Assembly (NCBI RefSeq): GCF_017254845.1
Contig: NZ_JAFKCU010000007.1
Location: forward strand, 163,021 to 227,020
Length of the DNA stretch: 64,000 nucleotides
Reading direction: 5' to 3'
Origin: Algoriphagus pacificus
GTDB taxonomy: Bacteria > Bacteroidota > Bacteroidia > Cytophagales > Cyclobacteriaceae
Every line of letters starts with the position of its first letter. Position 1 is the first letter of the stretch. Shown here in pieces: positions 26,201 to 35,257 of this stretch. A model generated the notes under the pieces. It was not told the origin of the DNA and searched no databases. It saw nothing but the letters and a program-made list of their open reading frames with translations. The translations under genes and the position numbers were made by a program.

Positions 26201-28033
26201 ATGAAGACTTATTTACGAATCTTATCCTATGCTAAACCATACGGCAAGTTCGTACCCATTTATATTTTCTACGCGTTCTTTTCTATCGTTTTTGGTTTGC
26301 TCAATTTCACGTTGCTCAAGCCATTATTTGATGTAATATTTGAGCAAGTGGATCCTGAATCCTTGGCAACTTATGCTAGCAAGCCAGAATTCAATTTTTC
26401 AGTAGACTATTTCACCCATCTTTTCAATTACAACTTTCTGCAGGTGGCAGAGGAGTATGGTAAAATGGGGACACTTTATTATGTCTGCATCATCATCGTA
26501 GTTTCAGTTTTCCTTTCCAATCTATTCACCTATTTATCTGGAGTTGTGCTTGCGAAAGTTCGAGCTACGGTAATCAAGCGGATGCGAATGGACATCTTCG
26601 AACAAGTCAGTTTATTACATATCGGTTACTTTTCAAATGAAAGAAAAGGCGACTTAATGTCTAAAATGACTAACGATGTTCAGGAAGTTGAAAACACCAT
26701 TGTGCAATCCTTGCGAGTCGTTTTTCGCGAACCAGCAACCATAATCCTGTATTTCGCAGTACTGTTTTTTATGTCAGTTAAACTGACTCTGTTTACAATT
26801 TTGATCATTCCTATATCTGGTGCCATCATCGGAGGAATTACAAGAAGACTTAAAAAGAAAGCTGTCCAAAGCCAGCAGTCACTGGGAAGAATCGTCAATA
26901 TTTTAGATGAAACACTTGGAGGAATGCGAGTCATCAAAGCATTCAATGCAGAGGGTTTTATGCGGTCAAAGTTTGATGAAGAGACGGATTATTACGCCGG
27001 AGTCAATGTCAATATGGCCCGTAAAAACGAATTGGCATCTCCTATTTCCCAGTTCTTAGGAGTTTTTGTAGTGGCTGGGATCTTAGTCTATGGAGGTAGC
27101 TTAGTATTAAGCGGCAACTCAGATTTAGGTGCTTCGGACTTTATTACCTACATCATTATTTTCACTCAGGTTTTAAATCCTGCCAAAGAAATTTCACGGG
27201 CTGTCAGCAGCATTCAAAGAGGAATTGCCTCTGCCGAAAGGATTTTCACAGTAGTTGACACACCAACAGAAATCTCTTCACCAGAGAGACCAATACCTTT
27301 ATCTGAGTTTAAGGATGGGGTTGAACTCAAAAATGTGAGCTTCGCCTACCAAGACACTTTAGTATTAAAAGAAATCAATTTTAAACTGAATAGAGGAAAA
27401 ACCATCGCTTTGGTAGGCCCATCCGGTGGCGGTAAATCAACACTTGCTGATTTAGTCCCTCGGTTTTATGATCCAACGGAAGGCGAGATTTTGCTGGACG
27501 GTAAAAATTTAAAATCCTTTGATTTAAAAGAACTTAGATCTTTGATGGGAATAGTGACGCAAGAATCGATTCTATTCAATGATACAGTCCATAATAATAT
27601 TGCATTTGGTGTTGAGAATGCAACCACTGAGCAAGTCATTGAAGCTGCTAAAATTGCCAATGCACATCAATTTATTTCCCAAATGGAAAATGGATATGAA
27701 ACTTCTATTGGTGAAAGAGGATCGAAACTTTCTGGAGGTCAAAGGCAACGCTTAAGTATTGCTAGAGCTGTCCTAAAAAACCCGCCCATTTTGATTCTTG
27801 ATGAAGCAACTTCGGCTTTAGATTCTGAATCAGAATTGCTAGTTCAAGAGGCTTTGACTAAGTTGATGAGCAACAGGACTACTTTGGTGATTGCCCATCG
27901 ACTGAGTACAATCCAACATGCCGATGAAATATTGGTAATTGAAAAAGGTAAGATCGTCCAGCGTGGCACTCATACTGAATTGATGGAGAAAACAGGTCTT
28001 TATCAGAAACTTTCGAGTATTCAGTCGGTTTAG
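26201..28033 (+). CDS. ABC exporter, fused membrane and ATPase domains (MsbA-like)
   Basis: 610 residues, half-transporter. Six membrane helices occupy about residues 15-330. The ATPase has Walker A VGPSGGGKST, signature LSGGQRQR, Walker B ILILDEATSALD and H-loop IAHRLST. Close to MsbA-type lipid exporters. Downstream of the Wzi/RemB-like gene, so a lipid or glycan substrate is plausible but unproven. Confidence 0.9.
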   Translation: MKTYLRILSYAKPYGKFVPIYIFYAFFSIVFGLLNFTLLKPLFDVIFEQVDPESLATYASKPEFNFSVDYFTHLFNYNFLQVAEEYGKMGTLYYVCIIIVVSVFLSNLFTYLSGVVLAKVRATVIKRMRMDIFEQVSLLHIGYFSNERKGDLMSKMTNDVQEVENTIVQSLRVVFREPATIILYFAVLFFMSVKLTLFTILIIPISGAIIGGITRRLKKKAVQSQQSLGRIVNILDETLGGMRVIKAFNAEGFMRSKFDEETDYYAGVNVNMARKNELASPISQFLGVFVVAGILVYGGSLVLSGNSDLGASDFITYIIIFTQVLNPAKEISRAVSSIQRGIASAERIFTVVDTPTEISSPERPIPLSEFKDGVELKNVSFAYQDTLVLKEINFKLNRGKTIALVGPSGGGKSTLADLVPRFYDPTEGEILLDGKNLKSFDLKELRSLMGIVTQESILFNDTVHNNIAFGVENATTEQVIEAAKIANAHQFISQMENGYETSIGERGSKLSGGQRQRLSIARAVLKNPPILILDEATSALDSESELLVQEALTKLMSNRTTLVIAHRLSTIQHADEILVIEKGKIVQRGTHTELMEKTGLYQKLSSIQSV

Positions 28034-28059
28034 TATATTCGTAAATAAAATTAGTTGAA

Positions 28060-28425
28060 ATGAAAAAATTCCATCAGTTTACCCAGATAGCCTTGTTGAT
28101 TTTCTTCCTAGTCTATCTCATCTTTTTCATGGCTTTTGACACGCTAGGAGGAATGTTTGGGATGGATGAGATCACCTCAGACGGCTTAGTAAAGATTCTG
28201 CTTGTCGGATTTATATTGTTTATTCTTTCTTGGTCTGCAGCTTATTTTGCTATGAAAAAACAAGCTGACCTTCTTACCAAAAAAGAAGGAGAAATGGATA
28301 AGTTGAAAGCAAAACTCTATGATTTAGATCACCCAAATACTCCTGAAAAACCATCATCTCCCGCTTCAAAGCCAAGTGAAACGGACAGTTCTGGAATCAA
28401 GCCACGCCAGAACTTCACAGAATAG
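28060..28425 (+). CDS. Small two-helix membrane protein
   Basis: 121 residues, not recognised. Two hydrophobic segments (LLIFFLVYLIFFMAF and LVGFILFILSWSAAYF) are followed by a charged helix (KKEGEMDKLKAKLYDLDH) and a Pro/Ser-rich tail. It follows the exporter by 26 bases and is the last gene before a terminator, so probably co-transcribed with it. Confidence 0.6.
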   Translation: MKKFHQFTQIALLIFFLVYLIFFMAFDTLGGMFGMDEITSDGLVKILLVGFILFILSWSAAYFAMKKQADLLTKKEGEMDKLKAKLYDLDHPNTPEKPSSPASKPSETDSSGIKPRQNFTE

Positions 28426-28524
28426 GGAACTCACAAAGAATTAAGAACTGAGCTTAACTTTATTCTATAGGCTAACAAAATTTTAAAGTGAAATAAGAGT
28501 TTAATTTTCGCAAAATCTTATATT

Positions 28525-28550
28525 AAGGAAACCAATTCGGTTTCCTTTTT
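28525..28550 (+). terminator. Terminator-like hairpin just before yifB
   Basis: AAGGAAACC (28525-28533) and GGTTTCCTT (28539-28547) flank a short loop and end in T residues. The ATG of yifB is only 8 bases beyond, so it may also act as a leader hairpin for that gene. Confidence 0.65.
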
Positions 28551-28557
28551 TAATACT

Positions 28558-30096
28558 ATGGTAGCTAAAACTTTTGGATGTGCAGTTTCAGGTGTAGATG
28601 CAAATCTTATCACCATCGAAGTGAATGTTGGACAGGGAACAAGCTTCTTTATGGTTGGCCTTCCCGACTCAGCAGTCAAAGAATCTCAACAACGAGTAGA
28701 ATCGGCGCTCAAGTATTTTGGATACAGAATGCCAAGGCAGAAAATCGTCATCAACTTAGCCCCTGCAGACATAAGGAAAGAAGGCTCTTCCTATGACCTG
28801 GCAATTGCAATGGGGATTCTGCAAGCTTCCGAACAAGTTGAGTTTCCAGAATTAGACAAATACATAATAATGGGTGAATTGTCTCTAGATGGACAACTCA
28901 GACCTATCAAGGGAGTTTTACCCATTGCTATTGAATCCCGAAAAAAGGGATTTAAAGGTTTTATACTTCCAAAGGAAAATGCCAAGGAGGCATCTATTGT
29001 AAATAACCTGGACATTATTCCTGTAGAATCATTAGAGGAAGCGTCCCAGTTTCTTCAGGGAGAACTTCACATTGATCCGCTGGTCACTGATACGAGGGAT
29101 ATTTTTTATCACTCTTTGAATGAAAGTGAATTTGATTTTGCTGACGTTCAAGGACAAGAAAATATAAAAAGGGCGATGGAAATTGCGGCTGCTGGAGGTC
29201 ATAATGTCATCATGATTGGACCTCCTGGAGCAGGTAAAACCATGCTTGCCAAACGACTTCCTTCAATTTTACCTCCTTTGACCCTTCAAGAAGCATTAGA
29301 GTCAACAAAAATTCATTCAGTCGCAGGAAAACTTGGTAAAAACGGAAGTCTTTTGGCTCAAAGACCTTTTCGAAGTCCACACCATACTATTTCAGATGTG
29401 GCATTGGTAGGTGGAGGAGGAAATCCGCAACCTGGAGAAATATCTCTAGCTCATAATGGTGTTCTTTTTTTGGACGAGCTTCCAGAATTCAAAAGAACGG
29501 TTTTAGAGGTAATGCGCCAACCGCTTGAAGAGCGGAAAGTCACTATTTCCCGAGCAAAAATCTCTGTTGATTACCCAGCAAACTTCATGTTGATAGCTAG
29601 CATGAACCCCTGTCCATGCGGGTATTACAATCATCCAGAAAAGGAATGTGTTTGTGGACCAGGGATTGTGCAGCGATACTTGAATAAAGTTTCTGGGCCT
29701 TTACTTGATCGCATCGATCTACATGTAGAAGTGACGCCTGTAAAGTTTGAAGAAATGACCTCCATGAGGAAAAGTGAATCCAGTCAAGCAATTCGCGAGA
29801 GGGTGATTTTAGGAAGAGAAAGACAAAATCAGCGATTTAAGGATAATCCTGAGGTTTTTTGCAATGCAATGATGCCATCTCATCAAGTAAAAGAAGTTTG
29901 CCAAATCAATGAAGCAGGAAAAGTGCTTTTGAAAACCGCCATGGAACGCTTAGGCTTATCTGCTCGGGCTTATGATAGAATTTTAAAAGTTGCCAGAACG
30001 ATCGCAGACATTTCTGGATCCGATTCCATAAAAGTGGAGCATCTTGCCGAAGCTATTCAATACAGAAGTTTGGATCGGGAAGGATGGGCAGGATAA
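28558..30096 (+). CDS. YifB family Mg chelatase-like AAA ATPase
   Basis: 512 residues. The N-terminal Lon-like ChlI domain (GLPDSAVKESQQRVESAL) is followed by the AAA+ domain with GPPGAGKTMLAKRLPSI and LFLDELPEF, then CPCGYYNHPEKECVC, and the Mg_chelatase_C part (GLSARAYDRILKVARTIAD). Related to E. coli ComM/YifB, implicated in DNA branch migration during recombination of incoming DNA. Convergent with the metallo-beta-lactamase gene, only 3 bases apart. Confidence 0.95.
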   Translation: MVAKTFGCAVSGVDANLITIEVNVGQGTSFFMVGLPDSAVKESQQRVESALKYFGYRMPRQKIVINLAPADIRKEGSSYDLAIAMGILQASEQVEFPELDKYIIMGELSLDGQLRPIKGVLPIAIESRKKGFKGFILPKENAKEASIVNNLDIIPVESLEEASQFLQGELHIDPLVTDTRDIFYHSLNESEFDFADVQGQENIKRAMEIAAAGGHNVIMIGPPGAGKTMLAKRLPSILPPLTLQEALESTKIHSVAGKLGKNGSLLAQRPFRSPHHTISDVALVGGGGNPQPGEISLAHNGVLFLDELPEFKRTVLEVMRQPLEERKVTISRAKISVDYPANFMLIASMNPCPCGYYNHPEKECVCGPGIVQRYLNKVSGPLLDRIDLHVEVTPVKFEEMTSMRKSESSQAIRERVILGRERQNQRFKDNPEVFCNAMMPSHQVKEVCQINEAGKVLLKTAMERLGLSARAYDRILKVARTIADISGSDSIKVEHLAEAIQYRSLDREGWAG

Positions 30097-30099
30097 GGA

Positions 30100-30945
30100 T
30101 TATTCTCCTCCACCGAGGTTGTAAACAGAGCCTTCTTTGCAAAGCTCAACGACAAATTGAGGATTTTGAATCGCTATACTTTCCTTAAAAATCTCTTCCA
30201 ATCTTTCGTCGGAATTTAAAGGATCATGGTGAAAAATCCCTAATCTTCTTACCCCGCAGAGTCTTCCAAAATCAATTGCTCCGTCAATTGAACTATGCCC
30301 CCAGCCTATCCTACTTTGGTATTCGGCGGCAGTATACTCTCCATCGTGCAACAATAGATCGGCATTTCTGGCAAGCTCAAAGCCACTAGTCCACTCGGGA
30401 TCGTATGGGAAATTAGCAGAGCCTAAAGCCGGCTCATGATCTGGCATGTAGGTAAACACACATTCTCCATCATCAATTCTATAACCCAAAGTTGGTCCCG
30501 GATGACAAATGTAATTGGACTTGATCTTCAATTCTCCGATTTGAAATTCAGAATTGTCAATTTCATGAATGACAGGATGATTTGGCAATTCATTCATTCT
30601 CACTGGAAATAAAGGCGGTGAGAAATACCTTCTCAATCTATGAAGTAAAGGCTCAACAGTAGTTGAAGGTCCCCATAAATGAACGGTTACATCAGGATGA
30701 TAGAGAGGCTGAAAAAAACCTAATCCCATCGTATGATCAATATGGAGGTGAGTCAAAAGGATATGGATCTCTTTAAATTCTGGTTTGAGAAATTTCCCTA
30801 ATCGCTGAATCCCAGAGCCTCCATCTAAAACAATACAGGTATCCTTATACAAAACCTGGACACAGGATGTATTCCCTCCATAAACAATATTTTCTGGCCC
30901 CGGAGATGGCAAAGACCCCCTACAGCCCCATACTTTTACTATCAT
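30100..30945 (-). CDS. Metallo-beta-lactamase fold hydrolase
   Basis: 281 residues. Metal motif HLHIDH followed by a His/Asp set (YICHPGPTLG, MPDHEP, IGWGHSS, FHHDPLNSDE). The opening VKVWGCRGSLPSPG is typical of the MBL-fold group often annotated as cAMP-phosphodiesterase-like or PqsE-like hydrolases. It overlaps the PAS gene upstream by 4 bases. Substrate unknown. Confidence 0.82.
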   Translation of the reverse strand: MIVKVWGCRGSLPSPGPENIVYGGNTSCVQVLYKDTCIVLDGGSGIQRLGKFLKPEFKEIHILLTHLHIDHTMGLGFFQPLYHPDVTVHLWGPSTTVEPLLHRLRRYFSPPLFPVRMNELPNHPVIHEIDNSEFQIGELKIKSNYICHPGPTLGYRIDDGECVFTYMPDHEPALGSANFPYDPEWTSGFELARNADLLLHDGEYTAAEYQSRIGWGHSSIDGAIDFGRLCGVRRLGIFHHDPLNSDERLEEIFKESIAIQNPQFVVELCKEGSVYNLGGGE

Positions 30946-31331
30946 GAGAAATTAGAGTTCCAAAATAGCGCCATTGCTCCCAAAAATCTATCCGGTCTAC
31001 CTTCGACGGGAAAAGAGGTAACAGTAATAAAATGCTTTTCTCCTTTCAGATTTTTGATATAAAATGAGCCATGAGCAGGTTTACGGTTAGTTAAGGTCTG
31101 AACCAATGGCAATCCTTCAGGCGGTAGTGGATTACCTTCTACATCTGTGGGTAAAAAAACTGTTGCCCATTCATCCACCTTCATACTTCCTGTCTCTCCA
31201 AATCGAAGTCCTAGAATGGCCTCAGCTGGTTCATTATAGAAAATCAAAGTTCCTTCTGTATCTACCAAAAAAACAGGCATACTAAGACTGTCTGCAAATT
31301 GTCTACCCAGAATCATTTCAATTGGCTGCAC
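30942..31331 (-). CDS. PAS domain protein
   Basis: 129 residues. A single PAS-like domain (FLVDTEGTLIFYNEPAEAILGLRFGETG, then LPLVQTLTNRKPAHGSFYIKNLKGEKHFITV). It has no kinase or output domain of its own. It is translationally coupled to the MBL-fold hydrolase (4-base overlap), so a stand-alone sensor for the hydrolase is a reasonable guess. Confidence 0.75.
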   Translation of the reverse strand: MQPIEMILGRQFADSLSMPVFLVDTEGTLIFYNEPAEAILGLRFGETGSMKVDEWATVFLPTDVEGNPLPPEGLPLVQTLTNRKPAHGSFYIKNLKGEKHFITVTSFPVEGRPDRFLGAMALFWNSNFS

Positions 31332-31572
31332 TGAATAAGTCTTTTAGTTGAAAATGCGAAAAGTGATAGAATATAGTAATTATTTTATAAAATTATTTTG
31401 TCAACTGTTCAATTTCACAAATCATCTACTTATTTGCTAGGAATATGCAGTGAATTATTTCTTTGAGAAGATTTGAGAACCTTTCAACAATAGGCCTAAA
31501 AAATGGTTTCAGTAAAACATCTTGTATATTCAATCAATACTCAACATGAATATTTCAACTAATTTAATCAAT

Positions 31573-32313
31573 ATGAAAAAATTAACTATACTATTATTTC
31601 TTATTTCATCTACAGTCTTTGGTCAGGATATCATCTCCACCAGTGCTGGTGCTGTCAAAATCAGCCCTATTCTTCATGGAACGGTAGTTTTTGAATTTAA
31701 TGGCAAAACAATTTACGTAGATCCATATGGTGGAGCTTCGGCTTTCGAAGGTCAGAAGAAACCTGATTTAGTTTTAATAACTGATATCCATGGTGATCAT
31801 CATAGCCAAGAAACTTTGGATGGACTTGATTTAAGCATGGCTACAATAGTGGCTCCTAAAGCAGTTTCTGAAAAGCTTCCAATTGGAAAAAGTAAAGGTA
31901 TCATCACAATTAACAACGATGAAACCAAAATGATTGAAGGAGTAAGTGTACATGCATTACCTATGTATAACCTACCCGAAACTGAGGATAGCAGACATCC
32001 AAAAGGAAGAGGAAATGGGTATGTTTTGACCATGGGAGATAAAAAATTCTACTTATCTGGGGACACGGAAGATATTCCTGAAATGAGAGCCTTAACAGAT
32101 ATTGATGTTGCCTTTGTTTGCATGAATTTGCCCTATACCATGGATGTGGATCAGGCAGCTGATGCAGTAGCTGAATTCAAACCTACAATTGTCTATCCTT
32201 ATCACTATAGAGGAACTGAAGGGCTGAGCGATGTGGATAAATTTAAATCACTTGTCAATTCCGTAGCTCCAGGGGTTGATGTTAGATTGAGGAACTGGTA
32301 TCCGAGTAATTAA
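31573..32313 (+). CDS. UlaG-like metal-dependent hydrolase, secreted
   Basis: About 246 residues. The start MKKLTILLFLISSTVFGQ at 31573 gives a clean signal peptide; the longer frame to 31522 hides it. The MBL-type motif is ITDIHGDHHS, then YLSGDTED and YPYHYRG. Resembles the UlaG/L-ascorbate-6-P lactonase-like metal-dependent hydrolases found with signal peptides in Bacteroidota. Monocistronic; 240 bases upstream contain nothing recognisable. Confidence 0.85.
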   Translation: MKKLTILLFLISSTVFGQDIISTSAGAVKISPILHGTVVFEFNGKTIYVDPYGGASAFEGQKKPDLVLITDIHGDHHSQETLDGLDLSMATIVAPKAVSEKLPIGKSKGIITINNDETKMIEGVSVHALPMYNLPETEDSRHPKGRGNGYVLTMGDKKFYLSGDTEDIPEMRALTDIDVAFVCMNLPYTMDVDQAADAVAEFKPTIVYPYHYRGTEGLSDVDKFKSLVNSVAPGVDVRLRNWYPSN

Positions 32314-32323
32314 TTTTCTTTTT

Positions 32324-32350
32324 AGAGGCAGGTTTTCCTGCCTCTTTTTT
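32324..32350 (+). terminator. Terminator of the UlaG-like hydrolase gene
   Basis: AGAGGCAGG (32324-32332) and CCTGCCTCT (32337-32345) around TTTT, followed by a run of T. Confidence 0.9.
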
Positions 32351-32402
32351 TTGAATTAGGTAAAAACATGTGTACTTAGAATTTTCTAAAAATGCCTAAC
32401 TA

Positions 32403-32768
32403 ATGACACCACAAAAAGTAATTATCCAAGAAAAACTTGCTTCCTTTTCTGATTATTGGAACCCAAGAATCGTCGGAGAACTAAATCAACAACATGTAAA
32501 ATTGGTGAAATTCAAAGGGGAGTTTGTGTGGCATCACCATGAGAACGAAGATGAAATGTTCTTTGTGGTCGAAGGAGAGTTTGACATGGAATTCAGAGAC
32601 AAAACAGTTCACTTGAAAAAAAATGAGTTTCTGATCGTTCCAAAGGGAGTTGAGCATAGACCTGTGGCAAAGGAAGAAGTTTCAGTGATGCTTTTCGAGC
32701 CAGCAACTACTTTGAATACTGGAAACACACAAGGTGAATTGACTAAAAATAATTTGGAAAGGATTTAA
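32403..32768 (+). CDS. Cupin domain protein
   Basis: 121 residues. Metal-binding cupin motif 1 is HHHENEDEMFFVVEGE and motif 2 is LKKNEFLIVPKGVEHRP. A compact single cupin with unknown substrate. Followed after 15 bases by the DUF2214 gene, perhaps co-transcribed. Confidence 0.85.
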   Translation: MTPQKVIIQEKLASFSDYWNPRIVGELNQQHVKLVKFKGEFVWHHHENEDEMFFVVEGEFDMEFRDKTVHLKKNEFLIVPKGVEHRPVAKEEVSVMLFEPATTLNTGNTQGELTKNNLERI

Positions 32769-32783
32769 TCAAGCCTGGAAATC

Positions 32784-33224
32784 ATGACTTTAGAATTGCT
32801 ACTTCGATATTTCCACTTTATAAGTGTTTTTACGATAGTAAGTTCGCTAGTGGCTGAGCATTTACTTTTGAAATCAAAAATGACTCGCCAAGAATTAGTT
32901 AGAATTGCTAAAGTTGACTCGGTTTATGGTTTGGCTGTTTTAGTATTGCTTGCTGCTGGATTGACTTTGTGGCTTGGGGGATACGGCAAGCCAACAGTTT
33001 TTTATAGTGAAAATCCAATGTTCCATTTAAAGCTTGGTTTATTTGTTTTGATTGGAATTCTATCCATTTACCCAACTGTGTTTTTTATCAAGAACAGAAA
33101 AGGAAATGATGAAGATTCTATTTCGATTCCAAAATCAATTTTTTGGATGATTAGACTTGAGCTACTTTTGGTGTTCCTGATTCCTATTGTTGCAGGGCTG
33201 ATGGCAAAGGGTATTGGCTCCTGA
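32784..33224 (+). CDS. DUF2214 membrane protein
   Basis: 146 residues with four predicted membrane helices (LLLRYFHFISVFTIVSSLVA; LAVLVLLAAGLTLWL; LKLGLFVLIGILSIYP; LLLVFLIPIVAGLMA). The order and RYFHF start match the DUF2214 family. Function unknown. Confidence 0.8.
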   Translation: MTLELLLRYFHFISVFTIVSSLVAEHLLLKSKMTRQELVRIAKVDSVYGLAVLVLLAAGLTLWLGGYGKPTVFYSENPMFHLKLGLFVLIGILSIYPTVFFIKNRKGNDEDSISIPKSIFWMIRLELLLVFLIPIVAGLMAKGIGS

Positions 33225-33436
33225 TCTACTAAATCCAAAGTTCTGACTGTTTGCATTTAAATATTAGCATTTCACATCAATTCTTGGATTTTTCATACAC
33301 ATTTTGGCTATTTTCACTGGAAAACACAAAAAAAATTATAAAACGCAGTTCATATCCAAAAAAAAGTATTTAATTTATTATTAAATCAAATGAGTAAAAG
33401 TTGATTGAATCACCACCTTAAGTTCCCTTAAGATTA

Positions 33437-33460
33437 CAAGGCTGCATTTAGCAGCCTTTT
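33437..33460 (+). terminator. Plus-strand terminator before the trans-sulfuration gene
   Basis: AAGGCTGC and GCAGCCTT flank ATTTA and are followed by seven T on the plus strand. The only plus-strand gene upstream is DUF2214, 213 bases away. It therefore implies either a long 3' UTR or a small RNA ending here. Confidence 0.7.
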
Positions 33461-33461
33461 T

Positions 33462-34562
33462 TTATTTTAAGGCCTGATCCAAATCTTCTAATAAATCGTC
33501 TAGGTGCTCCAATCCAACTGAAACCCTAATCAAATTTTGTGGAGTCAAGGTATCTGGACCTTCAGAAGCAGCTCTTCTTTCAATTAGACTTTCAACACCT
33601 CCTAAGCTAGTGGCATTCGTAAAGTATTTCAACTTGCTTATAACCAAATCAGCTTTGGCTGCATCACCTTTTACCTGAAAAGACAAAATCCCTCCAAATC
33701 CAGTCATTTGCTTCGTAGCAATTTCATGACCTGGATGTTCTTTGAAGCCTGGGTAAAAAACCTTTTCCACCCCTTCATATTGAGAAAGAAAATTTGCCAA
33801 AACCATCGCATGTTCCGCATGTCCTTTCATGCGGTATGGCAATGTTTTGATGCTTCTACACAAATAATAACAATCCATAGGAGAAGGAACCGCTCCACCA
33901 GTAGTTTGCACATTTTTCACTTTTTCCCAAAAAGCATCTTTTACTTTGGTCACCAAGGCACCACCAAGAATATCCGAATGCCCACCAAAAAACTTGGTGC
34001 TAGAATGCATGACTATGTCAGCTCCCAAATTCAATGGGTTTTGAAAAACCGGGGTAGCGAAAGTATTGTCACAAGCCACGATCACATTTCTCTTCTTTGC
34101 CATCTGAGCAACCGCCGAGATGTCTGTGATTTTAAGTAAAGGATTGGAGGGAGTTTCAATCCAAACCAATTTAGTGTTAGGCTGGAATGCATTTTCTACT
34201 GCTTTCAAATCTGTCATATCCACAAAGCTCGCTTCCAAAACCCCGGCAAAAAGAGTCAAAATCCCCTTTTTCAATCCATGATACATATCATCTGGCGCGA
34301 TAATATGCGAACCAGGTTCTAACGCTTGAAATACTGAAACACCTGCTGCATTTCCAGATGAAAAAGCCGCCGCATCTTCACCCATCTCCAAAGCAGCCAA
34401 TAATTTTTCCAAAGCAGCCCTATTTGGGTTATTGGCTCGGGAATAGATCATCGAATCCGGCTGATGGATAAAAGTCGTGCTTAAAGCGATCGGTTGGACC
34501 ACCGGTTTTTCCGAATCTGTTACAATATTTCCACAGTGTATGGCGAGTGTTTCGAGCTTCAT
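33462..34562 (-). CDS. Trans-sulfuration family PLP-dependent enzyme
   Basis: About 366 residues, cystathionine gamma-synthase/gamma-lyase family. Start MKLETLAIHCGN at 34562. PLP is bound by the Lys in SSTKFFGGHSDILGG, with IETPSNPLLKI and SGNAAGVSVFQAL also diagnostic. Acts on cystathionine, homocysteine or methionine; the exact reaction cannot be told from sequence by eye. Divergent from the ECF sigma gene. Confidence 0.9.
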   Translation of the reverse strand: MKLETLAIHCGNIVTDSEKPVVQPIALSTTFIHQPDSMIYSRANNPNRAALEKLLAALEMGEDAAAFSSGNAAGVSVFQALEPGSHIIAPDDMYHGLKKGILTLFAGVLEASFVDMTDLKAVENAFQPNTKLVWIETPSNPLLKITDISAVAQMAKKRNVIVACDNTFATPVFQNPLNLGADIVMHSSTKFFGGHSDILGGALVTKVKDAFWEKVKNVQTTGGAVPSPMDCYYLCRSIKTLPYRMKGHAEHAMVLANFLSQYEGVEKVFYPGFKEHPGHEIATKQMTGFGGILSFQVKGDAAKADLVISKLKYFTNATSLGGVESLIERRAASEGPDTLTPQNLIRVSVGLEHLDDLLEDLDQALK

Positions 34563-34726
34563 AGTTGAATTCAACTTTGTTAATACTTCCAAATAATCAA
34601 GTCTGAAATTACTACTATTTCCCTTCCTGCCGAAAATATTTCATAAAATGCTCTTGGGTAAAAAAAAATTAATGCCATTCCAACCATTTGGTATTAGTCG
34701 CCCTCTTTAGGGTAGAGAACGATTCA

Positions 34727-35257
34727 ATGACGAACCAATTTATACATCCAGACCTGATCACAAAAGTCATCAATAATGACAGGTCTGCCCAATTTCAATT
34801 ATTTGAATTGACTAAAGGGATGCTGTTTTCTACCTGCTTTCGAATATTAAATGACGAGGAGAAAGCGAACGACGCCTTGCAGGATGCTTATGTGGAAGTA
34901 TTTCAAAAAATCAGAACACTAAAACACCCAGAGGCAATCCTAGTATGGATGAAAACAATTACTGTAAGAAAAGCAATTCACGCCAGTAAAAACCGGATTC
35001 AGTTTCAGGAAATTGGTGAAGCTGCCTTGTCAGTTTCTGAAAAGTTTGACTCATGGTTTGATGCAGAATTATTGGATCAGGCGATTCAAAGTTTACCTGA
35101 TGGAGCTCGGGCTGTTTTCACATTGATTGAAATAGAGGGATATACTCACAAAGAATGTGGGGAGATGTTGGGAATTTCAGGTAACACCTCAAAATCCCAA
35201 TTGAATTATTCCAAAACCTTATTAAAAAGAAGAATCACAAAACTACTCCAAGCATGA
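34727..35257 (+). CDS. ECF-type RNA polymerase sigma factor
   Basis: About 176 residues. Start MTNQFIHPDLITKV at 34727. Region 2 is FSTCFRILNDEEKANDALQDAYVEVF, and region 4 is SLPDGARAVFTLIEIEGYTHKECGEMLGISGNTSKSQL. The stop overlaps the next gene by 4 bases. That gene encodes the likely membrane anti-sigma factor. Confidence 0.9.
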   Translation: MTNQFIHPDLITKVINNDRSAQFQLFELTKGMLFSTCFRILNDEEKANDALQDAYVEVFQKIRTLKHPEAILVWMKTITVRKAIHASKNRIQFQEIGEAALSVSEKFDSWFDAELLDQAIQSLPDGARAVFTLIEIEGYTHKECGEMLGISGNTSKSQLNYSKTLLKRRITKLLQA

